From: Pseudomonadota bacterium | GTDB taxonomy: Bacteria; Desulfobacterota; Desulfovibrionia; Desulfovibrionales; Desulfovibrionaceae | Assembly: GCA_023433925.1 (NCBI GenBank) | Contig: JAEYTO010000041.1 | Span: 1-64,000, forward strand | Reading direction: 5' to 3' | DNA length: 64,000 bases | Position numbers and translations under genes: made by a program | Notes under the pieces: model-generated | Told to the model about the DNA's origin: nothing | Seen by the model: the letters and a program-made list of their open reading frames with translations, nothing else | Databases searched by the model: none | Part shown: one piece after another, positions 32,790 to 41,337 of the stretch | Layout of the letters: each line of letters begins with the position of its first letter | Position numbering within the stretch: position 1 is the stretch's first letter

Positions 32790-34925
32790 CTACCGGCTCA
32801 AGCCGTCCGGCCCGAGGTATTCCACAAGGAGCATGCTCACGTCGTCGCTGGGCGCGCGGCCCTGGCCGAAGTCCATGAGCCGCTCGGACACGCGGGCGAG
32901 CAGCCCCTCCAGGCCGAGGCCGACGGACTCGGCGAGCGTCTGGCGCAAGCTCTCCTCGCCGAACAGCTCGCCGCCGGACACGCGGTACTCGGTCACGCCG
33001 TCCGTGTAGAGGAGCAGTCTGTCGCCGGGCTGAAGCTGGAGCCGCTCCTCGCGGAAGCCGGGCAAGCCGCCTAGCCCGATGGCCGGGCCGCTCCCGTCGA
33101 GCAGGGCTGGGGCCTGGCCCGGCCGCAGCAGCAGCGGCGGGGGATGGCCGGCGCAGGACCAGGTCAGCAGTCCCTGGCGCACGTCCAGCACAAGATAGCA
33201 GAGAGTGAAGAACTGGCCGAAACGGCTGAAGGGAAATTCGGACTCCAGGCGGCGCATGACCTCGGCGGGCCGAACCCTGAGCCCCGGTCGCTCGGCTGGC
33301 GAATCGCCGGGCAGGCCGCCGGAGTCCTCCAGGGCCTGGCATACTGAAAAGGCCACCAGGGCCGACGGCACGCCGTGGCCGCTCACGTCGAGCATGTAGA
33401 AGGCGACGCGGCCGTTGCCCAGGGGGATGAAGTTGAACACGTCGCCGCCCACCTGGGCGCTGGGCAGGAAGGTCCAAGCCATGGCCAGACCCGGCAGCGA
33501 CACTCCGTCGCGCGGCAGGAGCCGCCTCTGAATCTCGCCGGCCGCGCGCAGGTCCTCCTCCAGTCTCTGGCGCTTGCGCGCGAGCTCCTGCTCGGCCAGG
33601 GCCCTCTCGGTCACATCGATCTCGATACCTTCCAGGACTTCCTCGCCGTCCTGGCTCCGCGTGAGCAGCACGTTGCCGAGCACCCAGACCGGCGCGCCAT
33701 CCTTGCGGCTCAAGCGCAACACGTAGTTGCGCAGGAAGCCCTGCCGGCGAACCTGGTCCAGCCACTGCTGGCGCTCCTCCAGGAGCACGAGCAGGGAGGT
33801 GTCCGCCTCCTCGATCAGTTCCTCGGCCGAGCCGTAGCCGAGCATGTGCGCGAAGGCCGGGTTGGCGCTCTTGATGCGGCCGTCCAGGGTGGAGCGGAAC
33901 ATGCCCTGGATGGCGTTCTCGTACATGGCGCGGTAACTGCGCTCGGCGCGGCGCAGACTCTTGAGCGCCTGGCGCAGGTCCTTGGTGCGTTCCAGCACAC
34001 GCTGCTCAAGCTGCTCGTTGGCGTAGCGCAGGGCGGCCTGGCTCTGGCGCAGGGACTGCTCGGCCAGGACGCCCTGGGCGTTCACGGCCGAGAGGATGAG
34101 GACCATGGAGGCCATGACCATGAGGAAGACCTGCAAGAGAAGGTAGGACTCGGGCGATCCCAGGTGGCCGAACGGCCCCAGGCCGGCCGAGGTGCCCGCC
34201 ACCGCCTGCGCCGAGAAGGCGACCAGGCCCAGGCTTAGGATGCGCAGATCCAGGCGGAAGCCTGCCCACACGAGTACCGGGGCGAGGATGAAGGCCACGG
34301 GATAATGCTCCGCTATCCGGAGCTGGCGCTGGCCGAACATGATCCAGCCGGCGAAGAGGAGCGCGGCGAGCAGGATTAGCGGCTCAACCCGCGGGAGGCG
34401 CAGTCCGGCCAGGCCCTTCTCCCGCCAGGCGATGAGCAGCGGCGCCAGAAGGACCACCCCGGCCGCGTCCGAGAGAAACCATGTCCACCAGACGGACATG
34501 GCCTCGGCCTGGGCCACCTGGCCTGCGCGCACCAGCCCGAGCACGGCCACGGACGAGGCCAGCCCGGCTGTTACCACGCCGCCGCAGAGCAGGAGCAGGA
34601 TCATGTTCAGGGCGCGCTCGTGGATGCTCCCGGCGCTCTTGAAACGCTGGAGGAGCGCCACGCCGGCCACGGCCGAAAGCGCGTTGGCCGTTGCCGCGAG
34701 CAGATCGCCGGGGGCGAATGGGCCGACAGCCAGGGAGGAAGCCAGATCGGCCAGGGCGATGAACGGGAAGCAGGACATGCCCCAGATGTAGACCGCGGCA
34801 AAGGCGAAGCCCGAGGCCGGCCAGACCGGAGCGATGTTGCTGGATACCGTGGTCAGGGTCAGACCGAGCTGGCCCAGCCCGAAGTATACGGCTCCGATGA
34901 GCAGGTTGCGCGGAAATACGTTCAT
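32790..34925 (-). CDS. MASE1-PAS-PP2C membrane phosphatase (SpoIIE/RsbU-type)
   Basis: A 711-aa signalling protein. The N-terminal 300 residues form a MASE1-type sensor with about eight helices (SSNIAPVWPASGFAFAAVYI is its usual opening). A coiled stretch (residues 300-345) leads into a PAS domain (YRAMYENAIQGMFRSTLDGR to EGIEIDVTERALAEQELA). The C-terminal PP2C/SpoIIE domain has the metal-site motifs AQVGGDVFNF and YMLDVSGHGVPSALVAF, then LLLYTDGVTE and APSDDVSMLLVEY. Such proteins dephosphorylate an anti-sigma-antagonist in partner-switching pathways; no anti-sigma gene is adjacent. AAGGCACAC precedes the ATG. Confidence 0.87.
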   Translation of the reverse strand: MNVFPRNLLIGAVYFGLGQLGLTLTTVSSNIAPVWPASGFAFAAVYIWGMSCFPFIALADLASSLAVGPFAPGDLLAATANALSAVAGVALLQRFKSAGSIHERALNMILLLLCGGVVTAGLASSVAVLGLVRAGQVAQAEAMSVWWTWFLSDAAGVVLLAPLLIAWREKGLAGLRLPRVEPLILLAALLFAGWIMFGQRQLRIAEHYPVAFILAPVLVWAGFRLDLRILSLGLVAFSAQAVAGTSAGLGPFGHLGSPESYLLLQVFLMVMASMVLILSAVNAQGVLAEQSLRQSQAALRYANEQLEQRVLERTKDLRQALKSLRRAERSYRAMYENAIQGMFRSTLDGRIKSANPAFAHMLGYGSAEELIEEADTSLLVLLEERQQWLDQVRRQGFLRNYVLRLSRKDGAPVWVLGNVLLTRSQDGEEVLEGIEIDVTERALAEQELARKRQRLEEDLRAAGEIQRRLLPRDGVSLPGLAMAWTFLPSAQVGGDVFNFIPLGNGRVAFYMLDVSGHGVPSALVAFSVCQALEDSGGLPGDSPAERPGLRVRPAEVMRRLESEFPFSRFGQFFTLCYLVLDVRQGLLTWSCAGHPPPLLLRPGQAPALLDGSGPAIGLGGLPGFREERLQLQPGDRLLLYTDGVTEYRVSGGELFGEESLRQTLAESVGLGLEGLLARVSERLMDFGQGRAPSDDVSMLLVEYLGPDGLSR

Positions 34926-35137
34926 GTGTGCCTTGGCGTGCTCCCGGCCGGGTCCGCGGCTTGCGCCGGCAGCTCAGGGTCGCATGTTTCCGGTATCCCG
35001 CTTGACCCGAAAAATCAAAGGCTTGTTGCCGCCGAGGGGCTGCTCGCCTCGCTTTCCGTCCATCCTTCGCGGTTTCTTTCCTGTTGCCCTGCCTGCGCGG
35101 ACTGCTAGCATGCGGGTTCGAGCCAAGGAGGAAACCC

Positions 35138-35389
35138 ATGGAAAAACGTTTCTGGAGGATGAAGCCCGAGGAGGCCCAGGCCTTCGTCGATACGCACGGC
35201 CTGAATCGCTGGAAGGCGAAGATCGCCGAGGATCGCGGCCGTGCGGCCGAGGAACTCGCCGACATGCCCAATCCCTGGCTGGAGGGCGGCATCGACGAGC
35301 AGCGCCAGCGGCTCATCAGCGAGTTGGCGCCGAACGTGGCCGAGCGCATGCGCCGCGAGGCCGAGGATATGCGGCGCGGTAGGGCCTGA
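35138..35389 (+). CDS. Small acidic/basic helical protein, function unknown
   Basis: An 83-aa protein, not recognised. It is highly charged and predicted helical, with MKPEEAQAFVDTHGLNRWK at the N-terminus and an Arg-rich end (MRREAEDMRRGRA). No signal peptide or membrane segment. The strong ribosome site AAGGAGGAAACCC fixes the start and supports real translation. It is monocistronic by position, divergent from the PP2C gene. Confidence 0.7.
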   Translation: MEKRFWRMKPEEAQAFVDTHGLNRWKAKIAEDRGRAAEELADMPNPWLEGGIDEQRQRLISELAPNVAERMRREAEDMRRGRA

Positions 35390-35587
35390 CGTGAAGCGCC
35401 CCTTGGCTGAAGGTCATGTTGCCTGGCATGCGGCTCGCGTGTCGCTTCCTCGGCATGCCGTCAAGCGCCCGCCGCAACGCACGCAAGACCCCGCGCGCGC
35501 GGCCTGAGTTCCCGGCTTGTTCCCGGCCGCGAAACAAGGCATTCTAACCGTTCGTGTTTACTTGAACCTCCGGCAAGGCGATCAGAC

Positions 35588-35956
35588 ATGAGAATCCCCG
35601 TCATCCTGCTCGGCACGTTTCTGATCCTGTCCTCATGCTCCGGCGGCACGGACCAGGGCGACCAGACGAGCCAGGCGCGCATGGAGGCCCTGGAGAGCCG
35701 CCTGGCCGCGCTGGAGAAGAAGCATGAGCAGGACGTGCAGGCCTTGCGCAATGACATGCGCAGCATCCTCCAGTACTTCGACATCGCCCTGGAAAACGCC
35801 GACAGGCAAGGCACCATGAGCGAGACCCTGCGCCGCAACTGGGAGGAACTCAAGAGAGAGACCGAACGGCTCCTGGACAAGCTTCAACGGGAGCTGGATG
35901 GGCTTCGCAACCCCGAGGGGAACCAGGGGCGGCCCAAGGAGTTGGGCGCAAGCTGA
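35588..35956 (+). CDS. Small coiled-coil lipoprotein
   Basis: A 122-aa predicted lipoprotein. The N-terminal signal MRIPVILLGTFLILSSC ends in a lipobox with Cys17. The rest is a long amphipathic helix with heptad character (SRLAALEKKHEQDVQALRND, then LRRNWEELKRETERLLDK), similar in style to Lpp- or YscW-like small envelope coiled coils but not assignable. GGCAAGGCGATCAGAC precedes the ATG. Probably anchored to the outer or inner membrane and facing the periplasm. No operon partner. Confidence 0.7.
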   Translation: MRIPVILLGTFLILSSCSGGTDQGDQTSQARMEALESRLAALEKKHEQDVQALRNDMRSILQYFDIALENADRQGTMSETLRRNWEELKRETERLLDKLQRELDGLRNPEGNQGRPKELGAS

Positions 35957-36117
35957 GGAGCGTGGCATTAATCATCCCGCAAGCATTTGGAACTGAACAA
36001 GAGACATCCTGCGCCTTCAGACCGGCTTGCGGCGTCATTTCATGAAGTCAGGAGCGGGTTCATAACAGCCTTCAAGACCGGACCATCCGAACTGGCCATC
36101 AACCACTGGAGTCTCAG

Positions 36118-36648
36118 GTGGAACTCTTCGAAGCCATCCATACGCGCCGCAGCGTGCGCGCGTTCGAACCGGGCGGGGTCACGGACGAGCAGTTGCGCAG
36201 GTTGCTGGGCGCGGCCATGACCGCGCCCAGCGCCGGCAACGCCCAGCCCTGGCGGTTCATCGTGGTCACGGACCGCAAGCTGCTCGACGCCGTGCCCGAG
36301 TTCAGCCAGTTCGCGGCCATGGCCCGTCAGGCACCCATGGGCATCCTCGTCTGCGGCGACACGAGCCTGGAGAAGTACCCGGGCTATTGGGTGCAGGACT
36401 GCGCGGCGGCCACGCAGAACCTGCTGCTCGCCGCCCGCGGCCTGGGACTCGGCGCTGTCTGGACCGGGGTCCATCCCATGCGGGACCGCATGGAGGGCTT
36501 CCGCGCGCTCCTGGGCCTGCCGGAGCATATCCTGCCCCTATCCTTCATCGTCATCGGCCGGCCGGGACAGGAGCAGAAGCATCAGGACCGCTTCCGCCAG
36601 GATCGCGTGCATATGAACGGCTGGAAACCAATGGAGGGATCGTCATGA
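36118..36648 (+). CDS. Nitroreductase-family FMN-dependent oxidoreductase
   Basis: A 176-aa flavoprotein. The FMN-phosphate-binding block is at the N-terminus (IHTRRSVRAFEP), followed by APSAGNAQPWRFIVV and, near the C-terminus, AARGLGLGAVWTGVHPM, all typical of the nitroreductase fold. The GTG start has GGAGTCTCAG in front. The stop overlaps the next start (ATGA), so the two are translated together. Activities in the family range from quinone and nitroaromatic reduction to dehydrogenation of cofactors; the substrate is unknown. Confidence 0.85.
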   Translation: MELFEAIHTRRSVRAFEPGGVTDEQLRRLLGAAMTAPSAGNAQPWRFIVVTDRKLLDAVPEFSQFAAMARQAPMGILVCGDTSLEKYPGYWVQDCAAATQNLLLAARGLGLGAVWTGVHPMRDRMEGFRALLGLPEHILPLSFIVIGRPGQEQKHQDRFRQDRVHMNGWKPMEGSS

Positions 36649-37220
36649 AGAAGCAACTCGGGCCGCGCATCGCGGCTTACCCCACGCCCGTATGGGTCAT
36701 CGGCAGCTACGACGCCCAGGGCAGGCCCAACGCCATGACCGCGGCCTGGGGCGGCGTGTGCTGCTCCGAGCCTCCCTGCATCCAGGTCTCGGTGCGGCCA
36801 TCGCGCCACACCTATGCGAGCGTCCTGGCCCGCAAGGCCTTCACCGTGAGCATCCCGGACGCCGCCCATGCGGCCGAGGCGGACTACTTCGGCATCGTCT
36901 CGGGCAAGGATACGGACAAGTTCGCGCGCGCAGGCCTGACTCCTGGGCGCAGCGAGAAGGTCGACGCGCCCTATGTGGCCGAATTCCCGCTGATCATCGA
37001 GTGCCGGCTGCTGCACTCCGTGGAGCTGGGCGCGCACGCCATGTTCGTGGGCGAGATCATGGGCACGCTGGCGGACGAGAGCGCGCTCACGGACGGCAAG
37101 CCCGACATGGCCAAGATCTCGCCGCTGCTCTATTCCGTGGACCAGCGCAGCTACTTCGGCGTGGGGCAGCCCATCGGCAAGGCCTATTCGCTGGGCCTTA
37201 AATACCACAAGCAGGATTGA
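36645..37220 (+). CDS. Flavin reductase-like (FlaRed fold) FMN-binding protein
   Basis: A 191-aa split-barrel flavoprotein of the flavin reductase/flavoredoxin type. Characteristic parts are AAYPTPVWVIGSYDAQGRPN, MTAAWGGVCCSEPPCIQVSV and KAFTVSIP. In sulfate reducers, flavoredoxin of this family passes electrons in sulfur metabolism; that role here is only an inference. GGAGGGATCGTC precedes the ATG, which overlaps the nitroreductase stop. The next gene, another flavoprotein, follows after 26 bp with its own ribosome site. Confidence 0.85.
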   Translation: MKKQLGPRIAAYPTPVWVIGSYDAQGRPNAMTAAWGGVCCSEPPCIQVSVRPSRHTYASVLARKAFTVSIPDAAHAAEADYFGIVSGKDTDKFARAGLTPGRSEKVDAPYVAEFPLIIECRLLHSVELGAHAMFVGEIMGTLADESALTDGKPDMAKISPLLYSVDQRSYFGVGQPIGKAYSLGLKYHKQD

Positions 37221-37246
37221 TCACTCATTAAGACCAGGGAGGATGC

Positions 37247-37822
37247 ATGAAGGTCGTGGCATTCAACGGCAGCGCGCGCAAGGACGGCAACACGGCCATC
37301 CTCATCCGCCGCGTGCTCGGCGAGCTGGAGAAGGAAGGCATCGAGACCGAGCTCGTGCAGATGGCGGGCATGAAGGTGCGCGGCTGCATCGCCTGCTACA
37401 AGTGCTTCGAGAACAAGGACATGCGTTGCGCCGTGAAGAACGACGACATCAACGCCTGCATCGAGAAGATGGTCGAGGCCGACGGCATCATCCTCGGCTC
37501 GCCGACCTACTTCGCCAACGTGTCCACCGAGATCAAGGCGCTCATCGACCGCGCCGGCATGACCGGCATCGCCAACGAACGCATGTTCAACCGCAAGGTG
37601 GGCGCGGCCGTGGTGGCCGTGCGCCGGGCCGGGGCCACCAACGTCTTCGACGCCATCAACCGCTTCTTCGGCATCGAGGGCATGATCGTGCCCGGCTCCA
37701 TCTACTGGAACCTGGGCATCGGCCTCCAGGCCGGCCAGGTCGAGAACGACGACGAGGGCTTGCGGACCATGACGGAGCTTGGCCGGAACATGGCCTGGTT
37801 GCTCAAGAAGCTGCACGCGTAA
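37247..37822 (+). CDS. NADPH-dependent FMN reductase / iron-sulfur flavoprotein-like
   Basis: A 191-aa flavodoxin-fold protein. FNGSARKDGNT is the FMN-phosphate loop and LGSPTYFANVSTEIKALIDR the second flavin-contact block. The segment GCIACYKCFENKDMRC has three Cys in a pattern seen in iron-sulfur flavoproteins, though the full four-Cys cluster motif was not confirmed. CAGGGAGGATGC precedes the ATG. With the two upstream genes it makes a three-gene flavin redox set. Confidence 0.83.
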   Translation: MKVVAFNGSARKDGNTAILIRRVLGELEKEGIETELVQMAGMKVRGCIACYKCFENKDMRCAVKNDDINACIEKMVEADGIILGSPTYFANVSTEIKALIDRAGMTGIANERMFNRKVGAAVVAVRRAGATNVFDAINRFFGIEGMIVPGSIYWNLGIGLQAGQVENDDEGLRTMTELGRNMAWLLKKLHA

Positions 37823-37828
37823 AAAAAC

Positions 37829-37870
37829 CGGGGAAGAAAGCTTTTCTTGCAAGAAAGGTTTTCTTCCCCG
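37829..37870. terminator. Long hairpin after the FMN reductase gene
   Basis: An outer stem of 11 bp (CGGGGAAGAAA with TTTCTTCCCCG) encloses an inner CTTTTCTTGCAAGAAAG palindrome. There is no T-run downstream, so it may act as a transcript-end protector rather than a classical terminator. Confidence 0.5.
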
Positions 37871-38137
37871 AACCCCATCCTTCCTCGGAAACATTCACCC
37901 CCCACGGCCCAAGAGCACGCGGAGCGCCAGTGCGCCGCGCCGCAGGCTCATTGGCGACGCTCACCCCCCCGGGAGCACGCGCATCAGGAGCCGCGCATGC
38001 ACCTGCCACGACTCGACGATCATGGCCGGCCCCTCACGCCTTGCAGGCGCCCACGCGGGGCATGATCCGGACTGCATGGGCAAGTCCGCCGCAAGGTCTT
38101 GTAAGAGCGGAAGAAGCCGGAATCCTGTCGAATCGCA

Positions 38138-38165
38138 TTGTCTTTTTCCGCATTCGTTATATAGT
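38138..38165 (+). promoter_or_regulatory. Sigma-70-like promoter upstream of mltA
   Basis: TTGTCT and TATAGT are separated by 16 bp, matching the consensus at 4/6 and 5/6. It is about 80 bp upstream of the mltA start and lies in an AT-rich patch. Confidence 0.5.
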
Positions 38166-38243
38166 CACCGGAACCGCTCGCGCGGACCGGTTGTTTATAT
38201 CTGCCCACGGATGCATTGAAAAGGATCTGCCGCCGCCACCAGC

Positions 38244-39473
38244 ATGTATCTCCCAATCATGAAAGCTTTCCTCGGCCTGCCGTTGGCCTTGCTGCTCCTG
38301 CTTGCAGCAGGCTGCGCCAAGCCCCCCGTGGCCGTTGACGACACGCCCAGGCTGGAGCTCGCCGGCCTGCGCGAGATCACGCCTCTGGCGGCCAACCTGA
38401 CGCCGTTTCACGCGGGCATGACCAGTTGGCGCGACCTGGAGGGGCCGCTACGGCTGAGCCTGGAATACCTGGAGCGCATGCCCCGGCAGGAGGTGGCGGC
38501 CAGGGCCGGCGACATGGCCGTGACATGGGGCCAAGTGCGCTCGTCCGCCGTCGAGCTGCTCGGTCTGCTGCCATGCCTGGATCGCGATCCAGCCGTGCTG
38601 GCCGAGCGCTTCGAGTGGCTGGCCGTGCGTCCCCGCACGCTCCTCACGGGCTACTACGAGCCCTGGATAGAGGCCTCAACCGAGCGCACGGACGAGTACC
38701 CCCATCCTCTCCACGGCCGCCCCGAGGACCTCAAGACCCTCGACCTGGGTCAGTTCAACGAAAGATTCAAGGGCGAGCGCATCACCTACCGGGTGGAGAA
38801 CGGCGAGGCCAAGCCCTACCATGCCCGCAAGGACATCGACTTCGGCGGGGCGCTCCAAGGCCGGCCAACCGCCGTGGCCTGGGCCAAGGACATCGTGGAC
38901 ATCTTCGTGCTCCAGATCCAGGGCTCCGGCCGGCTCGTGTACCCCGACGGCTCCGTGCGCCACATACTTTACGATGCCCAGAACGGCCACAAATACGTGT
39001 CCCTTGGCAAGGTGCTCATCGAGCGCGGGCACCTGCCGAAAGAAGACATGAGCATGCAGCGCATCCGAGCCTTCCTCAAGGAAAACACCGGCCTCATGCC
39101 CGAGCTGCTCTCCTGCAACCCGAGCTACGTGTTCTTCAAGGTCGATGACCATGGGCCGTATGGGGCCATGGGCCGGGTCATCACCCCCTTCGTCAGCGTG
39201 GCCGTGGACCGCAAGCTCGTGCCCCTGGGCGCCGTGCTGGCCATGGATACGACCCTGCCTCAGCCGGACGGCTCACAGTCGCGCTTTCTGTCCCTGGCGC
39301 TGGCTCAGGACACGGGCGGAGCCATCAAGGGCACCCGCTGCGACCTGTTCTGCGGCTCGGGCGAGGCGGCCGAGTACCTGGCGGGGCACCTCCAGAACGA
39401 GGCCCGCCTGTACGTGCTCGTGAGCAAGTCCGCCCTGCGGCCGTGGGAATACCGCGCGCAGGTGTCCAAGTAG
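38244..39473 (+). CDS. mltA: Membrane-bound lytic murein transglycosylase A
   Basis: Peptidoglycan-cleaving lipoprotein of 409 aa. The signal peptide ends in the lipobox LLLAAGC (Cys24), suggesting outer-membrane anchoring. The MltA domain has LLTGYYEPWIEAS, AKDIVDIFVLQIQGSGRLVY and NPSYVFFKV, and the C-terminal 3D domain has FVSVAVDRKLVPLGAVLAM and the catalytic Asp in LALAQDTGGAIKGTRCDLF. Two ATGs, 38244 and 38259, could start the protein; neither has a clear ribosome site and the first is used here. Confidence 0.9.
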   Translation: MYLPIMKAFLGLPLALLLLLAAGCAKPPVAVDDTPRLELAGLREITPLAANLTPFHAGMTSWRDLEGPLRLSLEYLERMPRQEVAARAGDMAVTWGQVRSSAVELLGLLPCLDRDPAVLAERFEWLAVRPRTLLTGYYEPWIEASTERTDEYPHPLHGRPEDLKTLDLGQFNERFKGERITYRVENGEAKPYHARKDIDFGGALQGRPTAVAWAKDIVDIFVLQIQGSGRLVYPDGSVRHILYDAQNGHKYVSLGKVLIERGHLPKEDMSMQRIRAFLKENTGLMPELLSCNPSYVFFKVDDHGPYGAMGRVITPFVSVAVDRKLVPLGAVLAMDTTLPQPDGSQSRFLSLALAQDTGGAIKGTRCDLFCGSGEAAEYLAGHLQNEARLYVLVSKSALRPWEYRAQVSK

Positions 39474-39637
39474 AGCGTTCCTTCCTTCACGACCGCTTGC
39501 GAGCTCGGGGCAAGTCTGGTAGCACTCGATGTCGAACCGAACACTGCCGCGGGATCGTGCTTTCCCCTATGCGGGGAATTGCTGTGCATGTGCATGCCGG
39601 CGGAGTGTTCCATCGACCCGATGCGGAGGATTGCGCC

Positions 39638-40441
39638 ATGAGGAAACTGCTCACGCTCGCCTGCTCGCTCGCCGCGCTGCTCCTGGTCGCCTGTGGCGAG
39701 GCTCCCCAGGAGAAGAAGGCCGAGGAGTCCGCTCCGGCTCCGGCCGCCACGGCCCCGGCCGAGGCCAAGACCTACATCAACGGCATCGACGCCAACTTCC
39801 CGCCCTTCGCCTTCGTGGACGAGAGCGGCAAGCCCAGCGGCTTCGACGTCGATTCCGTCAACTGGATCGCCGAGAAGATGGGCTTCAAGGTCACGCACCA
39901 GCCCATCGACTGGGACGGCATCATCCCGGCCCTGCTCGCCAAGAAGATCGACTTCATCGCCTCGGGCATGTCCATCACCGAGGAGCGCGCCCAGAAGGTC
40001 GCCTTCTCCACGCCCTACTGGGTCATCAAGCAGGTCTTCGTGGCCAAGGCCGATTCGCCCCTGACCGTCGACGACGTACTCACTGGCAAGAAGATTCTGG
40101 GCGTGCAGCGCGGCACCACCGAGGCCGAGTGGATCAAGACCGCCGCCGCCGAGAAGGGCTGGAATCTTGAGCTTCGCTATTACGACTCCGCTCCGCTGGC
40201 CGTGGAGGACGTGATCAACGGCCGCATCCACGCCGCGGCCATGGACGACGCCCCGGCCAAGGACGCCGTGGAGAAGAAGCCTGTCAAGATCCTGGGCACC
40301 TTCGGCATGAAGGATGAGGAATTCGGCTACGCCACCCGCAAGGGGGATGCCGAGCTCCTGAACAAGATCAACGAAGGCCTCAAGCTGCTCATGGCCGATC
40401 CCTACTGGGAAGAGCTCCAGGGCAAGTACGGCCTGAAGTAG
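39638..40441 (+). CDS. Amino-acid ABC transporter substrate-binding lipoprotein
   Basis: A 267-aa solute-binding protein of the family 3 (polar amino acid) type. The signal peptide ends in LLLVAC, so it is a lipoprotein with a flexible Ala/Pro/Glu linker after it. The fold begins at YINGIDANFPPFAFVDESGK, with the ligand motif SITEERAQKVAFSTPYWVIK. CGGAGGATTGCGCC precedes the ATG; the frame is open 65 codons upstream with no similarity. A strong terminator and a MITE-like element separate it from the permease genes that follow. Confidence 0.88.
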   Translation: MRKLLTLACSLAALLLVACGEAPQEKKAEESAPAPAATAPAEAKTYINGIDANFPPFAFVDESGKPSGFDVDSVNWIAEKMGFKVTHQPIDWDGIIPALLAKKIDFIASGMSITEERAQKVAFSTPYWVIKQVFVAKADSPLTVDDVLTGKKILGVQRGTTEAEWIKTAAAEKGWNLELRYYDSAPLAVEDVINGRIHAAAMDDAPAKDAVEKKPVKILGTFGMKDEEFGYATRKGDAELLNKINEGLKLLMADPYWEELQGKYGLK

Positions 40442-40466
40442 CCCTCGCAAGACGGTATGCAAGCCT

Positions 40467-40499
40467 CCCGGAAGGCGCCTTGGCGCCTTCCGGGTTTTT
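40467..40499 (+). terminator. Rho-independent terminator after the substrate-binding protein gene
   Basis: CCCGGAAGGCGCC and GGCGCCTTCCGGG form a perfect 13-bp stem with a two-base loop, followed by TTTTTC. It would let the binding protein be made in excess over the permease. Confidence 0.88.
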
Positions 40500-40514
40500 C
40501 ATCCTCCCGGCCGG

Positions 40515-40645
40515 CTAGAGCAGTTTGCTTTTGAAAATGCTCTGCAAGCCATGCGTTGGCATGGCTTGCCGCCGCGTAGGCGTAGGTGCGATTCACTTGC
40601 GCCGTCAACGCCGGAACGAACGTCTCGAAGTCAAACTGTTTCTAG
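40515..40645 (+). repeat. MITE-like element, copy B
   Basis: A 131-bp element with terminal inverted repeats CTAGAGCAGTTTG (left) and CAAACTGTTTCTAG (right), and an internal palindrome GCCATGC-GTT-GGCATGGC. It closely matches copy A near the PP2C gene. It ends 12 bp before the permease start codon, so it now supplies the sequence just upstream of that gene's ribosome site. Confidence 0.78.
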
Positions 40646-40656
40646 AAGAAGGATCA

Positions 40657-41334
40657 ATGCCCGACAGCCTGAACGCCATCCTCCAGGCCCTGCCCTACCT
40701 GCTCCAAGGCTCGCTGGTCACCATCGGGATCGTCATGGGCGCCATGGCGCTCGGCCTGGCGCTCGGTGTGCCCATGGCCGTGGCCCAGGTCTATGGCGGG
40801 CCTGTGACGCGCCTTGCCGCCGGGGCCTACGTGTGGTTCTTCCGCGGCGTTCCCATTCTCGTGCTCCTGTTCCTGTTCTACTTCGGACTGTTCAACATCA
40901 TCGGCCTCAATCTGAGCGCCTTCGCCTCCGCGACGGTGGTCCTGGGCCTGACCAGCGCGGCCTACCAGTCGCAAATTTTCCGCGGGGCCATGCTGTCGCT
41001 CCCCCAAGGCCAGCTCAAAGCGGCCAAGGCCTTGGGCATGAGCGACCTGACCGCCATCCGCTCCATCATCCTGCCCCAGGCCATGCGGCTGTCCATACCG
41101 GGTTGGTCCAACGAGTACTCCATCATCCTCAAGGACTCGGCCGTGGCCTTCGTGCTGGGCACCGCCGAGATCATGGCCCGCACGCACTTCGTGGCCTCGC
41201 GCACTTACGAGCACCTGCCGCTGTACATGACCGCCGCGGTCCTCTACTTCATCCTGACCTGGTTCGGCGTGCGCGCCCTGCTCCGTCTGGAGCGCGCGGT
41301 GCGCATTCCGGGCTATGCCGTGCATCAAGGATAG
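40657..41334 (+). CDS. Amino-acid ABC transporter permease (HisM/GlnP type), first
   Basis: A 225-aa inner-membrane permease with five predicted helices. The EAA-type loop that contacts the ATPase is GQLKAAKALGMSDLTAIRSI, followed by ILPQAMRLSIP. WFFRGVPILVLLFLFYFGLF is typical of the HisM/GlnP family. The ATG has GAAGAAGGATCA in front. Longer in-frame starts read through the MITE-like element and are rejected. The ATPase follows 3 bp later. Confidence 0.88.
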   Translation: MPDSLNAILQALPYLLQGSLVTIGIVMGAMALGLALGVPMAVAQVYGGPVTRLAAGAYVWFFRGVPILVLLFLFYFGLFNIIGLNLSAFASATVVLGLTSAAYQSQIFRGAMLSLPQGQLKAAKALGMSDLTAIRSIILPQAMRLSIPGWSNEYSIILKDSAVAFVLGTAEIMARTHFVASRTYEHLPLYMTAAVLYFILTWFGVRALLRLERAVRIPGYAVHQG

Positions 41335-41337
41335 CCA

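Larger units (their letters stand above)
37823..38243. other. Intergenic region with a long hairpin and the mltA promoter
   Basis: No credible gene lies in these 421 bp. Just past the FMN reductase stop is a long imperfect hairpin (37829-37870) with CGGGGAAGAAA pairing to TTTTCTTCCCCG, followed by AACCCCATCC, which resembles the sequence after the first hairpin of the repeats at 45422 and 62882. The 3' end carries a sigma-70-like promoter for mltA. The middle contains a Pro/Ala-rich frame with no similarity. Confidence 0.45.

Noticed and set aside
40525..40656. N-terminal extension of the first ABC permease (MLLKMLCKPC...)
   Set aside because: These codons are the MITE-like element; the same peptide is read from copy A near the PP2C gene, where it is not coding.
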